A stretch of 7,702 nucleotides of DNA from Bacteroidota bacterium (lineage in GTDB: Bacteria; Spirochaetota; Spirochaetia; JABMQR01). Below, piece by piece: positions 1-6,123 of the stretch. The notes beneath the pieces were generated by a model. It was not told the origin of the DNA and made no database searches. It saw nothing but the letters and a program-made list of their open reading frames with translations. Each line of letters starts with the position of its first letter. Within the stretch, counting starts at the first letter, position 1. The DNA lies in assembly GCA_013202335.1 (NCBI GenBank), contig JABMQR010000034.1, positions 1 to 7,702 of the forward strand. The letters are read 5' to 3'. The position numbers were made by a program, and so were the translations under genes.

Positions 1-47
1 ACCTAGTGATTAACAGTCACCCGCTCTACCAGCTGAGCTACAGGGGA
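1..47 (-). tRNA. tRNA-Asn (anticodon GTT), 5' part only
   Basis: Read on the minus strand, the sequence folds as the first part of a tRNA. The acceptor 5' strand TCCCCTG (47-41) is followed by TA at positions 8-9, the D stem GCTC/GAGC with loop AGCTGGTA, and the anticodon stem GGTGA/TCACT. That stem closes with a G-T pair and has the loop CTGTTAA. The anticodon GTT lies at 14-12 and reads asparagine codons. The variable loop, T arm and acceptor 3' strand run off the left edge, so about 30 nucleotides are missing and the 3' CCA cannot be checked. The D loop keeps the GG pair and all visible stems pair, so this looks like a functional gene and not a relic. Confidence 0.95.
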
Positions 48-94
48 AAGAATTCCAATGAACAAAGTAATCTTTAATTCACTGAACGAATGAC

Positions 95-123
95 AATCTA
101 CACAAATAGAGTATGATTGTCAA
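95..123 (-). promoter_or_regulatory. Probable promoter of tRNA-Asn
   Basis: On the minus strand a perfect -35 box TTGACA (123-118) is followed by a 17-base spacer and the -10 box TAGATT (100-95, four of six consensus bases). Transcription would start near position 88 and give a leader of about 40 nucleotides that RNase P would remove. The bases upstream of the -35 box are very AT-rich, as in an UP element. The promoter coincides with an 8-base inverted repeat, TGACAATC (91-98) and GATTGTCA (115-122), so the two boxes sit in mirrored sequence. No strong terminator is seen after galE, so some read-through into the tRNA is also possible. Confidence 0.6.
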
Positions 124-192
124 TAAATATCTTATATTTTCCTAGTATATAAAATACAATTGTTTAAAACGGTATATCCTGAACGATTTTCT

Positions 193-1167
193 CTATAAAA
201 ATTCTTTTTTGTACAATGCCCATGTGGTGCTGATAATAGATTCGATTGTACTGAATTTTGGTTCCCATCCCAGTAGTTCCTTAGCTTTTGCGGACGATGC
301 TACCAGACCTGCAGGATCTCCTGGCCTGCGGGCAGTTATTTCTGAGGGAATATCTCTGCCGGACACTTTTATTGACTCATTAAGAAGTTCCAGAACACTA
401 AGTCCCTGTTCACTTCCCAGATTAACAGTGAGGTTTTTGTTTTTTGCTATTATATAATCTACAGCTTTTACATGACCATCTGCTAAATCTGTAACATGTA
501 CATAGTCCCGAACTCCTGTTCCATCTCGTGTATCATAATCATCACCAAAAATAAGAAGAGATTTTCTTTTACCAACAGCAGCTTCCATAATAATAGGGAT
601 CAGGTTTGCAGGATCCCGTTCGATACCGGTCATTTTCCCGTCAGGATCATATCCTGCAGCATTGAAGTACCGAAGTGATGCATAATGCAATCCTTTAAGT
701 TTGCTGTACCATTCAAGATGCCGTTCAACAGCTAACTTAGTATACCCATAATAATTTTCCGGATTTGTTGGATGATTTTCATCAATGGGAATGTATGCCG
801 GTTCACCATAGACAGCAGCAGAGGAGGAGAGTACAAAATTCTGTATATTGTTATTTGTGCAGCCAATAATGATATTAAGAGATCCGGTTATATTATTAAC
901 TGAATATTTAGAAGGATTCGTCATAGACTCGCCTGCAGCCTTGAATGCGGCCAGATGTACAACAGCATCCCAACCTAATTTAAGAACCTCATCCAAACGT
1001 GTCGTATCAAGTATATCTCCTTGATAAAATGTTGATTCCGGTAAAAGATTTTCCTTGAAACCCGAGGAGAGATTATCATAAATACCAACAGTATCACCAC
1101 GATTAATGAATGCCAGTGCTACATGTGTCCCAATATAGCCTGCGCCGCCAAAAAGTAGTACTCTCAT
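193..1167 (-). CDS. galE: UDP-glucose 4-epimerase
   Basis: This enzyme interconverts UDP-glucose and UDP-galactose (or the N-acetyl forms) in the cytoplasm using tightly bound NAD. It feeds galactose use and the synthesis of surface polysaccharides. The 324-residue protein is an extended short-chain dehydrogenase. It has the NAD-binding loop GGAGYIG at residues 7-13, an acidic D31 for the adenosine ribose, HLAAFKA at 71-77, the SSSAAVYG segment (S116 is the likely catalytic serine) and the catalytic pair Y140/K144 in YGYTK. The later segments FNAAGYDPDG and DGTGVRDYVHV are typical of GalE. The length is close to the usual 330-340. The ATG has AAGGA seven bases upstream. It follows the mutase gene on the same strand after a 116-base gap that may contain its own promoter. 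Specificity for N-acetylated sugars cannot be excluded. Confidence 0.95.
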   Translation of the reverse strand: MRVLLFGGAGYIGTHVALAFINRGDTVGIYDNLSSGFKENLLPESTFYQGDILDTTRLDEVLKLGWDAVVHLAAFKAAGESMTNPSKYSVNNITGSLNIIIGCTNNNIQNFVLSSSAAVYGEPAYIPIDENHPTNPENYYGYTKLAVERHLEWYSKLKGLHYASLRYFNAAGYDPDGKMTGIERDPANLIPIIMEAAVGKRKSLLIFGDDYDTRDGTGVRDYVHVTDLADGHVKAVDYIIAKNKNLTVNLGSEQGLSVLELLNESIKVSGRDIPSEITARRPGDPAGLVASSAKAKELLGWEPKFSTIESIISTTWALYKKEFL

Positions 1168-1189
1168 AATTATATCCTTGCTAAATGTA

Positions 1190-1217
1190 ATTATAGATTT
1201 GAAGTTTTGGATTTTAA
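1190..1217 (-). promoter_or_regulatory. Candidate internal promoter for galE
   Basis: In the 116-base gap between the mutase stop and galE, the minus strand carries TTAAAA (1217-1212, four of six matches to the -35 consensus), a 16-base spacer and a perfect TATAAT (1195-1190). Transcription would start about 15 bases before the galE start codon, leaving just enough leader for the AAGGA ribosome site at 1179-1175. This would let galE be expressed apart from the upstream genes. The gap is AT-rich, so a chance match is possible. Confidence 0.4.
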
Positions 1218-1283
1218 TAAATATGAATCAAAAACTTCTGCTAATTTAAAGAAGAAACTGTTTGTCCCACCCAGATTGGATTT

Positions 1284-2627
1284 CTATTCAAAAGCTTTGA
1301 GAACAGCCTTAATTTCTGCCAGATAGATTTCAAGAGTTTTCTGAGTTTTTGCTTCAACAACAAGGCGTAAATAGGGTTCAGTGTTTGAAGATCTAACACT
1401 AAACCACCAATCCTCAAATTCTAATCTGTAACCATCAAAATCGAGTATGTTCAGGACATCATATTTCTCTGAAAAAACTAATTTGAGTTTTTCCATTGCT
1501 TCTTCTTTCTGTTCAATTCTAAAATTAATCTCACCTGAAGCTGCATAGGAAATTATAGAATCTATATAGGTGGAGAAAGAGATTCCTTTGTTTTTTAGTT
1601 CATTCGCTACCTGCAGAACTATAAGACATGCCAGCATTCCAGAGTCGCAAAAGAAAAAATCTCTAAAGTAGTAATGTCCGGACAGTTCACCACCGAATAT
1701 TGCATTAAGTTCACGTAATTTATTTTTTGCAAATGAATGACCAACTTTCCAGGTATTTACTTTGGCTCCTAGTTTTTCAAGATGTTCAGTAGTGGAGCGT
1801 GAAGTTCTTATATCCTGATGTACCCATCCTGTCTCATCTTTCAACAAAAAATCACCAAGGACAGCGGTAATAATATCCGGCTGGATAAATCTTCCGTTTT
1901 CATCAACAAACATTACCCGGTCAGCATCACCATCAAAAATAACTCCCAGATCACTTTTATTTGCAATGACAGCCTCTTTTAATGGAATAACGTTTTCTTC
2001 TTCAAGAGGGTTTGGTTCGTGATTTGGGAAGGTCCCGTCAAGGGTGTCAAATAAATAATTGGGGGTATCTCCTAGCAAGTCTTTGATGAGGAGAACAGCC
2101 ATACCGTTAGAACAGTCAATGGTAAGATTTAAATTGCTGTTTTTCAGCACATATTTATTGAGAAACGCTAAATAATCAGGTTTAATATCTATCTCTGAAA
2201 CAACTCCACGCTGATCCGCAGGTACCGGAACTACATCCATTGTTCGAAACATGCTTTCCAATTCCTGAAGTCCTGAGTCAGAACCAACAGGAAGTGAATT
2301 GGTTTTCGAGATTTTTAAGCCGTTATACTCTTTTGTATTATGGCTGGCGGTAATCTGGACAGATCCATCAAATCCAAGTTTGGAAGTTGCATAATAGACC
2401 ATTGGAGTTGTTGCAAGGCCGATGGACACCGCATCAGCTCCTGCATCATTTATCCCTTTGCTTAAATATGCAAAGACCTCATCTGAAGTAGTTCTGACAT
2501 CACGACCAATAAGTATTTTATCGGTTTTAAGAAGTTTTGGAATGAAATAACCAATTTTATAGACATCTTCCTTGTTAAAATCTTTATTATAGATACCACG
2601 AATGTCATAAGCTTTAAATGCTTTCAT
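1284..2627 (-). CDS. Phosphomannomutase/phosphoglucomutase
   Basis: This is a cytoplasmic alpha-D-phosphohexomutase that moves phosphate between the 6 and 1 positions of mannose or glucose, supplying precursors for GDP-mannose or UDP-glucose. The 447-residue protein (E. coli ManB/CpsG is similar in length) shows all the family signatures. These are the phosphoserine loop TASHN with S95, the metal site DGDADR with D232, D234 and D236, the sugar-binding loop GGELSGH at 311-317 followed by YYFRDFFFCDSG, and the C-terminal phosphate-binding loop RSSNTEP at 412-418. The sugar loop resembles bifunctional ManB/AlgC-type enzymes more than phosphoglucosamine mutases, but true specificity cannot be read from sequence. 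Its ATG overlaps the stop of the preceding gene by four bases (ATGA), and a strong AAGGAG (2638-2633) sits five bases upstream. Together with galE downstream it suggests a nucleotide-sugar supply operon. Confidence 0.93.
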   Translation of the reverse strand: MKAFKAYDIRGIYNKDFNKEDVYKIGYFIPKLLKTDKILIGRDVRTTSDEVFAYLSKGINDAGADAVSIGLATTPMVYYATSKLGFDGSVQITASHNTKEYNGLKISKTNSLPVGSDSGLQELESMFRTMDVVPVPADQRGVVSEIDIKPDYLAFLNKYVLKNSNLNLTIDCSNGMAVLLIKDLLGDTPNYLFDTLDGTFPNHEPNPLEEENVIPLKEAVIANKSDLGVIFDGDADRVMFVDENGRFIQPDIITAVLGDFLLKDETGWVHQDIRTSRSTTEHLEKLGAKVNTWKVGHSFAKNKLRELNAIFGGELSGHYYFRDFFFCDSGMLACLIVLQVANELKNKGISFSTYIDSIISYAASGEINFRIEQKEEAMEKLKLVFSEKYDVLNILDFDGYRLEFEDWWFSVRSSNTEPYLRLVVEAKTQKTLEIYLAEIKAVLKAFE

Positions 2628-3082
2628 ATTTGCTCCTTAATTATATTTATAAATGCTTTATCATCAATTACTTCAAGCAGCCACCCCGGTTCACCGGATC
2701 TTGATAGATAGACAGCTGTTTGAAATAGTTTTTTCTGTAAGCCTTTTACCGGCTGCAGCTGATCTTGAGATAATCTGCCGTTTACAGCTGCTTTAGCTGC
2801 AGTAATTCTTACTGAGTAAAGATTATCAACAGAGCTGATATCGATACTCGTTTTATATTTTTTGTAAGCTTTCTTTTTCTTGGAAGTAATCAGACCAAAA
2901 AGTCCTCCTTGTTTCTCAAAATCTTCGAAATATAAAGTGTTATTTATTACATATAACAGCCCGCCAAGATTAATACTTTTTCCATTGCTAAGTCCGATTA
3001 GAACAGCATACGTTTTGAAAATGATTTGTCCGCCGTTTTCCTGCTCCAGGGAGTTGAGAAAGTCCTGTGTCTCCTGATCCAT
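2624..3082 (-). CDS. Protein of unknown function, first gene of the mutase-galE cluster
   Basis: I do not recognise this 152-residue protein. It has no signal peptide or membrane segment, so it is probably cytoplasmic. The middle (about residues 20-57) is rich in alternating hydrophobic and polar residues, GGLLYVINNTLYFEDFE, which recalls the beta strands of GRAM or PH-like domains; this is a guess from pattern only. A very basic patch follows at 68-77 (KKKKAYKKYK), then a strand-like segment around ISSVDNLYSV and a C-terminal helix. The ATG is preceded by AGGGGGA with a five-base gap. Its TGA stop overlaps the mutase ATG, so the two are almost certainly co-translated, which suggests a role linked to sugar-phosphate supply or surface glycan. 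The reading frame is well supported by its ribosome site and coupling; the function is open. Confidence 0.8.
   Translation of the reverse strand: MDQETQDFLNSLEQENGGQIIFKTYAVLIGLSNGKSINLGGLLYVINNTLYFEDFEKQGGLFGLITSKKKKAYKKYKTSIDISSVDNLYSVRITAAKAAVNGRLSQDQLQPVKGLQKKLFQTAVYLSRSGEPGWLLEVIDDKAFINIIKEQI
2633..2638 (-). promoter_or_regulatory. Ribosome binding site of the mutase gene
   Basis: AAGGAG on the minus strand lies five bases before the mutase ATG (2627-2625) and inside the end of the preceding gene. With the ATGA stop/start overlap at 2627-2624, it fixes the mutase start and implies that the two genes are translated together from one mRNA. Confidence 0.8.
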
Positions 3083-3157
3083 TATTATCCCCCTGTATTA
3101 TGTAATAATTTTGCATTACGAGATACATATTTTTATAAAAAATATCCCGTTACAAAT

Positions 3158-3181
3158 AACTGAGGACAAAAACCCTCAGTT
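3158..3181. repeat. Interrupted inverted repeat in the divergent spacer
   Basis: Perfect eight-base arms AACTGAGG and CCTCAGTT flank the eight-base centre ACAAAAAC. In RNA this would form a stable hairpin from either strand, but neither strand has a following U tract. Its place, about 60 bases upstream of the rlmK -10 box and 76 bases upstream of the minus-strand start codon, fits an operator or a 5' leader hairpin. Confidence 0.45.
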
Positions 3182-3192
3182 GAAAAAGTCCA

Positions 3193-3215
3193 ATGTTGTA
3201 CATTTAGCACAACAT
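3193..3215. repeat. Interrupted inverted repeat, possible operator of rlmK
   Basis: Perfect seven-base arms ATGTTGT and ACAACAT are separated by nine bases. The right arm covers the place where a -35 box would sit relative to the TATAAT at 3229-3234. That position suits a regulator of transcription of the plus-strand gene. No protein that binds it is encoded in the window. Confidence 0.45.
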
Positions 3216-3228
3216 CATATATAGTCAG

Positions 3229-3234
3229 TATAAT
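3229..3234 (+). promoter_or_regulatory. Probable -10 box of rlmK
   Basis: A perfect TATAAT lies 28 bases before the rlmK ATG, giving a predicted leader of about 20 nucleotides that carries the ribosome site AAAGG at 3251-3255. No good -35 box is found at 16-18 bases; the bases there (around 3205-3211) belong to the ATGTTGT/ACAACAT inverted repeat. The promoter may therefore need an activator or be weak. Confidence 0.5.
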
Positions 3235-3262
3235 AAATGATTATAGTGAAAAAGGCAAATAT

Positions 3263-4201
3263 ATGAGCTATTTATTAAAAGATTTTGGCAAACTGCTAAA
3301 AAGAAATTTTCAGGAGCTTCGGCAAATATATACTCCAGTGTCAACAAATTGTATGCGTGTATACGATCAAAACATCCATGAGATTCCCGTTACTGTTGAT
3401 GTGTTTAATGGAAAAGTCCTTATAACAGACTATGGTTTAACACAGGATGATGATAAAGTCACCCCTGAATCTTTGTGCGATGCAGCAGCTTCTATGATGT
3501 ATGTCAGCAGGAAAGATGTGAATTATAAATTCCGTGGAAAATTACAAAATCACCAGCAGCATGAGAAAACTAATCAGCCGCCTAAACAGGTGATAGTTTC
3601 AGAAAATGGTTTAAAATTTATGGTTGATCTTGGTCAATACAGTGATACCGGTCTTTTCCTTGATCATTCAGTAACACGTGAACTTGTTATGCAGGAATCA
3701 GCCCGGAAGTCTATTCTTAATCTTTTCTGTTATACTGGTTCTTTTAGCGTCTATGCAGCTGCAGGGTGGGCGAGTGAAATTGTCTCCGTTGATCTCTCAG
3801 GAACATACCTGCACTGGGCTGAAGAGAATATGAAAATCAATTCATTATTGTCTGAAACTTTTCGGTTTGTTCAGGATGATTGCAAAAACTTCCTTGATAT
3901 GGCTGAAAAGCAGAAGGATAAATATGATTTAATAATTCTTGATCCGCCAAGTTTCTCAAACAGCAGGAAAACGGACAAAACCTTTAATGTGCAGAGAGAT
4001 CATGCAGAATACATTAGACATTGTTGTCGGCTTTTGCATAAAGACGGGTCGGTTTTATTTTCAACTAATCTCAGTAATTTCAAACTTCAGAAACAATTAT
4101 TAAAGGACCTCACGATAAACGAAATCACCTATGACACAATTCCTCCTGGTTATTCGAAGAAAAGATTGCCCCACAAGTGCTGGGTGATAAGTAAACAGTA
4201 G
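3263..4201 (+). CDS. rlmK: 23S rRNA (guanine-2069-N7)-methyltransferase RlmK-like, stand-alone
   Basis: This is a class I SAM-dependent RNA methyltransferase of 312 residues that matches the C-terminal RlmK half of E. coli RlmKL. That half makes m7G2069 in 23S rRNA. Features seen are an N-terminal accessory segment, then DTGLFLDH at 128-135, the SAM-binding loop LNLFCYTGSFSVYAAAG at 152-168, D177 at the end of the next strand, the catalytic-type DPPSFSNS at 227-234 and FNVQRDH shortly after. The C-terminal HKCWVIS matches the HNCWLI ending of RlmKL. The N-terminal THUMP and m2G2445 (RlmL) half is absent, and the gene begins cleanly with its own promoter and ribosome site (AAAGG, seven-base gap), so it is not a truncation. 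The related RlmI (m5C1962) family is the main alternative, but the FLDH and QRDH segments fit RlmK better. It converges on glnS. Confidence 0.82.
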   Translation: MSYLLKDFGKLLKRNFQELRQIYTPVSTNCMRVYDQNIHEIPVTVDVFNGKVLITDYGLTQDDDKVTPESLCDAAASMMYVSRKDVNYKFRGKLQNHQQHEKTNQPPKQVIVSENGLKFMVDLGQYSDTGLFLDHSVTRELVMQESARKSILNLFCYTGSFSVYAAAGWASEIVSVDLSGTYLHWAEENMKINSLLSETFRFVQDDCKNFLDMAEKQKDKYDLIILDPPSFSNSRKTDKTFNVQRDHAEYIRHCCRLLHKDGSVLFSTNLSNFKLQKQLLKDLTINEITYDTIPPGYSKKRLPHKCWVISKQ

Positions 4202-4221
4202 GTAGCAACCTAAAAATTTAC

Positions 4222-5919
4222 TTATTTTATTCCCATTTTTTTCTTCAATTTTTCCCATGAATCTCTTAATGGTATTGTTCGATTGAAAACGGGATAATCT
4301 GAACTGGAGTCCTCTGAATCGATACAAAAATAACCCGTTCTGAGAAATTGAACATGCTGTTTATGAGATAAATCACGTATTATACTCTCTGCTTTACAGC
4401 CCTTCAGGATCTTCAATGAATCCGGGTTAATATCATCAAGAAAATTTCCTGTACTGCTTCCGGGGATTTCAGCGGTAAATAACCGGTCGTATTGACGGAC
4501 TTCACAATCAACTGAATGCGATGCACTTACCCAGTGGCTTGTTCCTCTGACTTTACGACCGTCAGGTGTGCTGCCGCCCTTAGATTCAGGATCATAGGTA
4601 CAGTGAATCTCAGTAATCGTATCTCCCTCTTTTACTACATCTGTACAGGTAATATAGTATGCATGTTTTAAACGAATCTCTTTACCGGGGGAAAGTCTGA
4701 AATATTTTTTAGGCGGGGTTTCCATAAAATCATCTTTCTCAATATATAAAACTTTTGAGAAGGGGATTTTTCTTGTGCCCGCAGCAAGGTCTTCCGGATT
4801 ATTGTCAGCCTCAAACCACTCTTCACCATCTTGAGGGTAATTATCGATTATTACTCTTAATGGATCCAGGACAGCCATGATCCTGAGAGCTTTTGCATTC
4901 AGGTCTTCCCGTACACAGTGATCAAGAAGCGCATAGTCAACGACACTATTTGCTTTGGCAATACCAATTTTTTCGGTAAAATCGAGAATTGCATCAGGAG
5001 AAACCCCCCTTCTGCGCATACCGGAAATTGTAGGCATTCGTGGATCATCCCATCCAGAGACATGTCCTTCTTGTACTAACTGCAGCAGTAATCTCTTGCT
5101 CATAATGGTAAAAGTTAGGTTTAATCTTGCAAACTCATACTGATGAGGTGTTGCTTTTAATCCGGAATTCTTTACAACCCAGTCATAAAGCGGTCTGTGG
5201 TCTTCGAATTCCAAAGAGCAGAGAGAATGGGTTATCCCCTCAATTGCATCAGAGATTGGATGGGTGAAATCATACATAGGGTAGATACTCCAGGTATCTC
5301 CAGTACGATGATGATCAATTTTCTTTATCCTGAAAAGGGTGGGGTCGCGCATATTGAGATTTGGTGATGACATATCAATTTTTGCACGAAGAATCATTTT
5401 CCCATCAGGGTGTTTCCCATCTTTCATTTCTTCGAAAAGCTTAAGATTTTCTTCAATTGTACGATCTCTGTCAGGACTATTTTTACCTGGTTGCGTAAGA
5501 GTTCCGCGATATTCACGCAGCTGTTCTGGGGTAAGCGTATCTACATAAGCTTTTCCTTGTTTAATGAAATCAACAGCTATTTCAAATATAGCAGTAAAAT
5601 AATCTGAGGCAAAATATTCGTGTGGTTCCCATTGGAATCCAAGCCATGCTATGTCTCTCTTTATGGACTCCATATACTCGATCTCTTCTTTAGCAGGATT
5701 TGTATCATCAAATCGCAAATGGCAGACACCTCCATACTTTTTTGCAACGCCAAAATTAAGGCAGAATGCTTTTGCATGGCCAATATGAAGATATCCATTT
5801 GGTTCAGGTGGGAACCGGGTGACAATACCATTTGGAACAACATTGTTTTCAATATCTTTTTCTATAATACGCTCAATAAAATTTTTTGAAACTTCTTCAC
5901 CGGCTATAATCTTATCCAT
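4222..5919 (-). CDS. glnS: Glutamine--tRNA ligase
   Basis: This cytoplasmic class I synthetase charges tRNA-Gln with glutamine using ATP. The 565-residue protein follows E. coli GlnRS (554) along its whole length. It has the ATP-binding HIGH motif at 45-48 within FPPEPNGYLHIGH, the family segments LRFDDTNP at 68-75 and IYPMYDFTHPISD at 212-224, and the second ATP motif MSKR at 273-276 followed by GWDDPRMPTISGMRRRG. The C-terminal anticodon-binding beta barrels end with PVFNRTIPLRD. There is no YqeY tail. The frame is open 27 codons further upstream, but those residues are unlike the family. The ATG at 5919-5917 has GGAG eight bases upstream, so I chose it. A true GlnRS means tRNA-Gln can be charged directly without GatCAB transamidation. 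The nearest neighbour, rlmK, converges with only 20 bases between the stops and no obvious terminator. Confidence 0.97.
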   Translation of the reverse strand: MDKIIAGEEVSKNFIERIIEKDIENNVVPNGIVTRFPPEPNGYLHIGHAKAFCLNFGVAKKYGGVCHLRFDDTNPAKEEIEYMESIKRDIAWLGFQWEPHEYFASDYFTAIFEIAVDFIKQGKAYVDTLTPEQLREYRGTLTQPGKNSPDRDRTIEENLKLFEEMKDGKHPDGKMILRAKIDMSSPNLNMRDPTLFRIKKIDHHRTGDTWSIYPMYDFTHPISDAIEGITHSLCSLEFEDHRPLYDWVVKNSGLKATPHQYEFARLNLTFTIMSKRLLLQLVQEGHVSGWDDPRMPTISGMRRRGVSPDAILDFTEKIGIAKANSVVDYALLDHCVREDLNAKALRIMAVLDPLRVIIDNYPQDGEEWFEADNNPEDLAAGTRKIPFSKVLYIEKDDFMETPPKKYFRLSPGKEIRLKHAYYITCTDVVKEGDTITEIHCTYDPESKGGSTPDGRKVRGTSHWVSASHSVDCEVRQYDRLFTAEIPGSSTGNFLDDINPDSLKILKGCKAESIIRDLSHKQHVQFLRTGYFCIDSEDSSSDYPVFNRTIPLRDSWEKLKKKMGIK

Positions 5920-6123
5920 ACTTTTGTCTCCGAAATTAAAAGTTGTAATTTCACATAATTTAAGGGATGTTATCATAAAAAAAACACTTGTGCCACACAT
6001 CTATAACAACTATTCCGGAACTGCTTGTCTACTCTTTTAATATCGTGTAATCTCAATAAATTATCTATTAACTACCACATACTGTAATATTTACTGAACT
6101 AACTATTTGATGAAGGAGTTCCT
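5920..6123. other. Divergent spacer between glnS and the MATE gene
   Basis: These 204 AT-rich bases must hold the promoters of both flanking genes. For the plus strand the best match is TTATCT (6061-6066), a 16-base gap and TGTAAT (6083-6088, five of six matches), which would start a leader of roughly 30 bases before the MATE gene; the -35 box is poor. For glnS I see AT-rich -10-like sequence but no convincing pair. No strong inverted repeats or small genes are visible, and eight consecutive A residues occur at 5977-5984. Confidence 0.4.
6113..6118 (+). promoter_or_regulatory. Ribosome binding site that decides the MATE start
   Basis: AAGGAG lies five bases before ATT at 6124, the position where the MATE reading frame begins to look like the family. 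It is the only strong Shine-Dalgarno match near the gene. It is 68 bases before the first in-frame ATG (6187), too far to serve that codon. Confidence 0.6.

Larger units (their letters stand above)
3083..3262. promoter_or_regulatory. Divergent intergenic regulatory region with stacked inverted repeats
   Basis: This 180-base spacer separates two divergently transcribed units. It contains three dyad elements: an AT-rich palindrome, ATATTTTT and AAAAATAT (3127-3134 and 3138-3145, three-base centre); AACTGAGG and CCTCAGTT (3158-3165 and 3174-3181, eight-base centre); and ATGTTGT and ACAACAT (3193-3199 and 3209-3215, nine-base centre). Neither of the latter two is followed by a T run on either strand, so they look more like protein-binding sites than terminators. 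The minus-strand promoter for the unknown-protein/mutase cluster must lie here, but I could not pick a convincing pair of boxes. Confidence 0.55.

Noticed and set aside
4202..4221. Bidirectional terminator between rlmK and glnS
   Set aside because: The 20-base gap contains only a short AAATTT-type symmetry and no GC-rich stem. Termination must use sequences inside the facing genes or Rho.
5917..6000. Longer GlnRS start, 27 codons upstream at 6000
   Set aside because: The extra residues do not resemble GlnRS N-termini, and only the ATG at 5919-5917 has a well-spaced GGAG. The extra stretch is ordinary promoter-region sequence that happens to lack stops.
5970..6000. Sigma-54 type promoter for glnS on the minus strand (TGGCAC element)
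   Set aside because: The TGGCAC half is perfect, but the matching -12 element reads TTTT where TTGC is required. The GC at -12 is essential, so this is a chance match.
5819..6040. Plus-strand open frame across the glnS start and its upstream spacer
   Set aside because: It overlaps the conserved GlnRS N-terminus on the opposite strand, has no ribosome site and shows no recognisable protein pattern.
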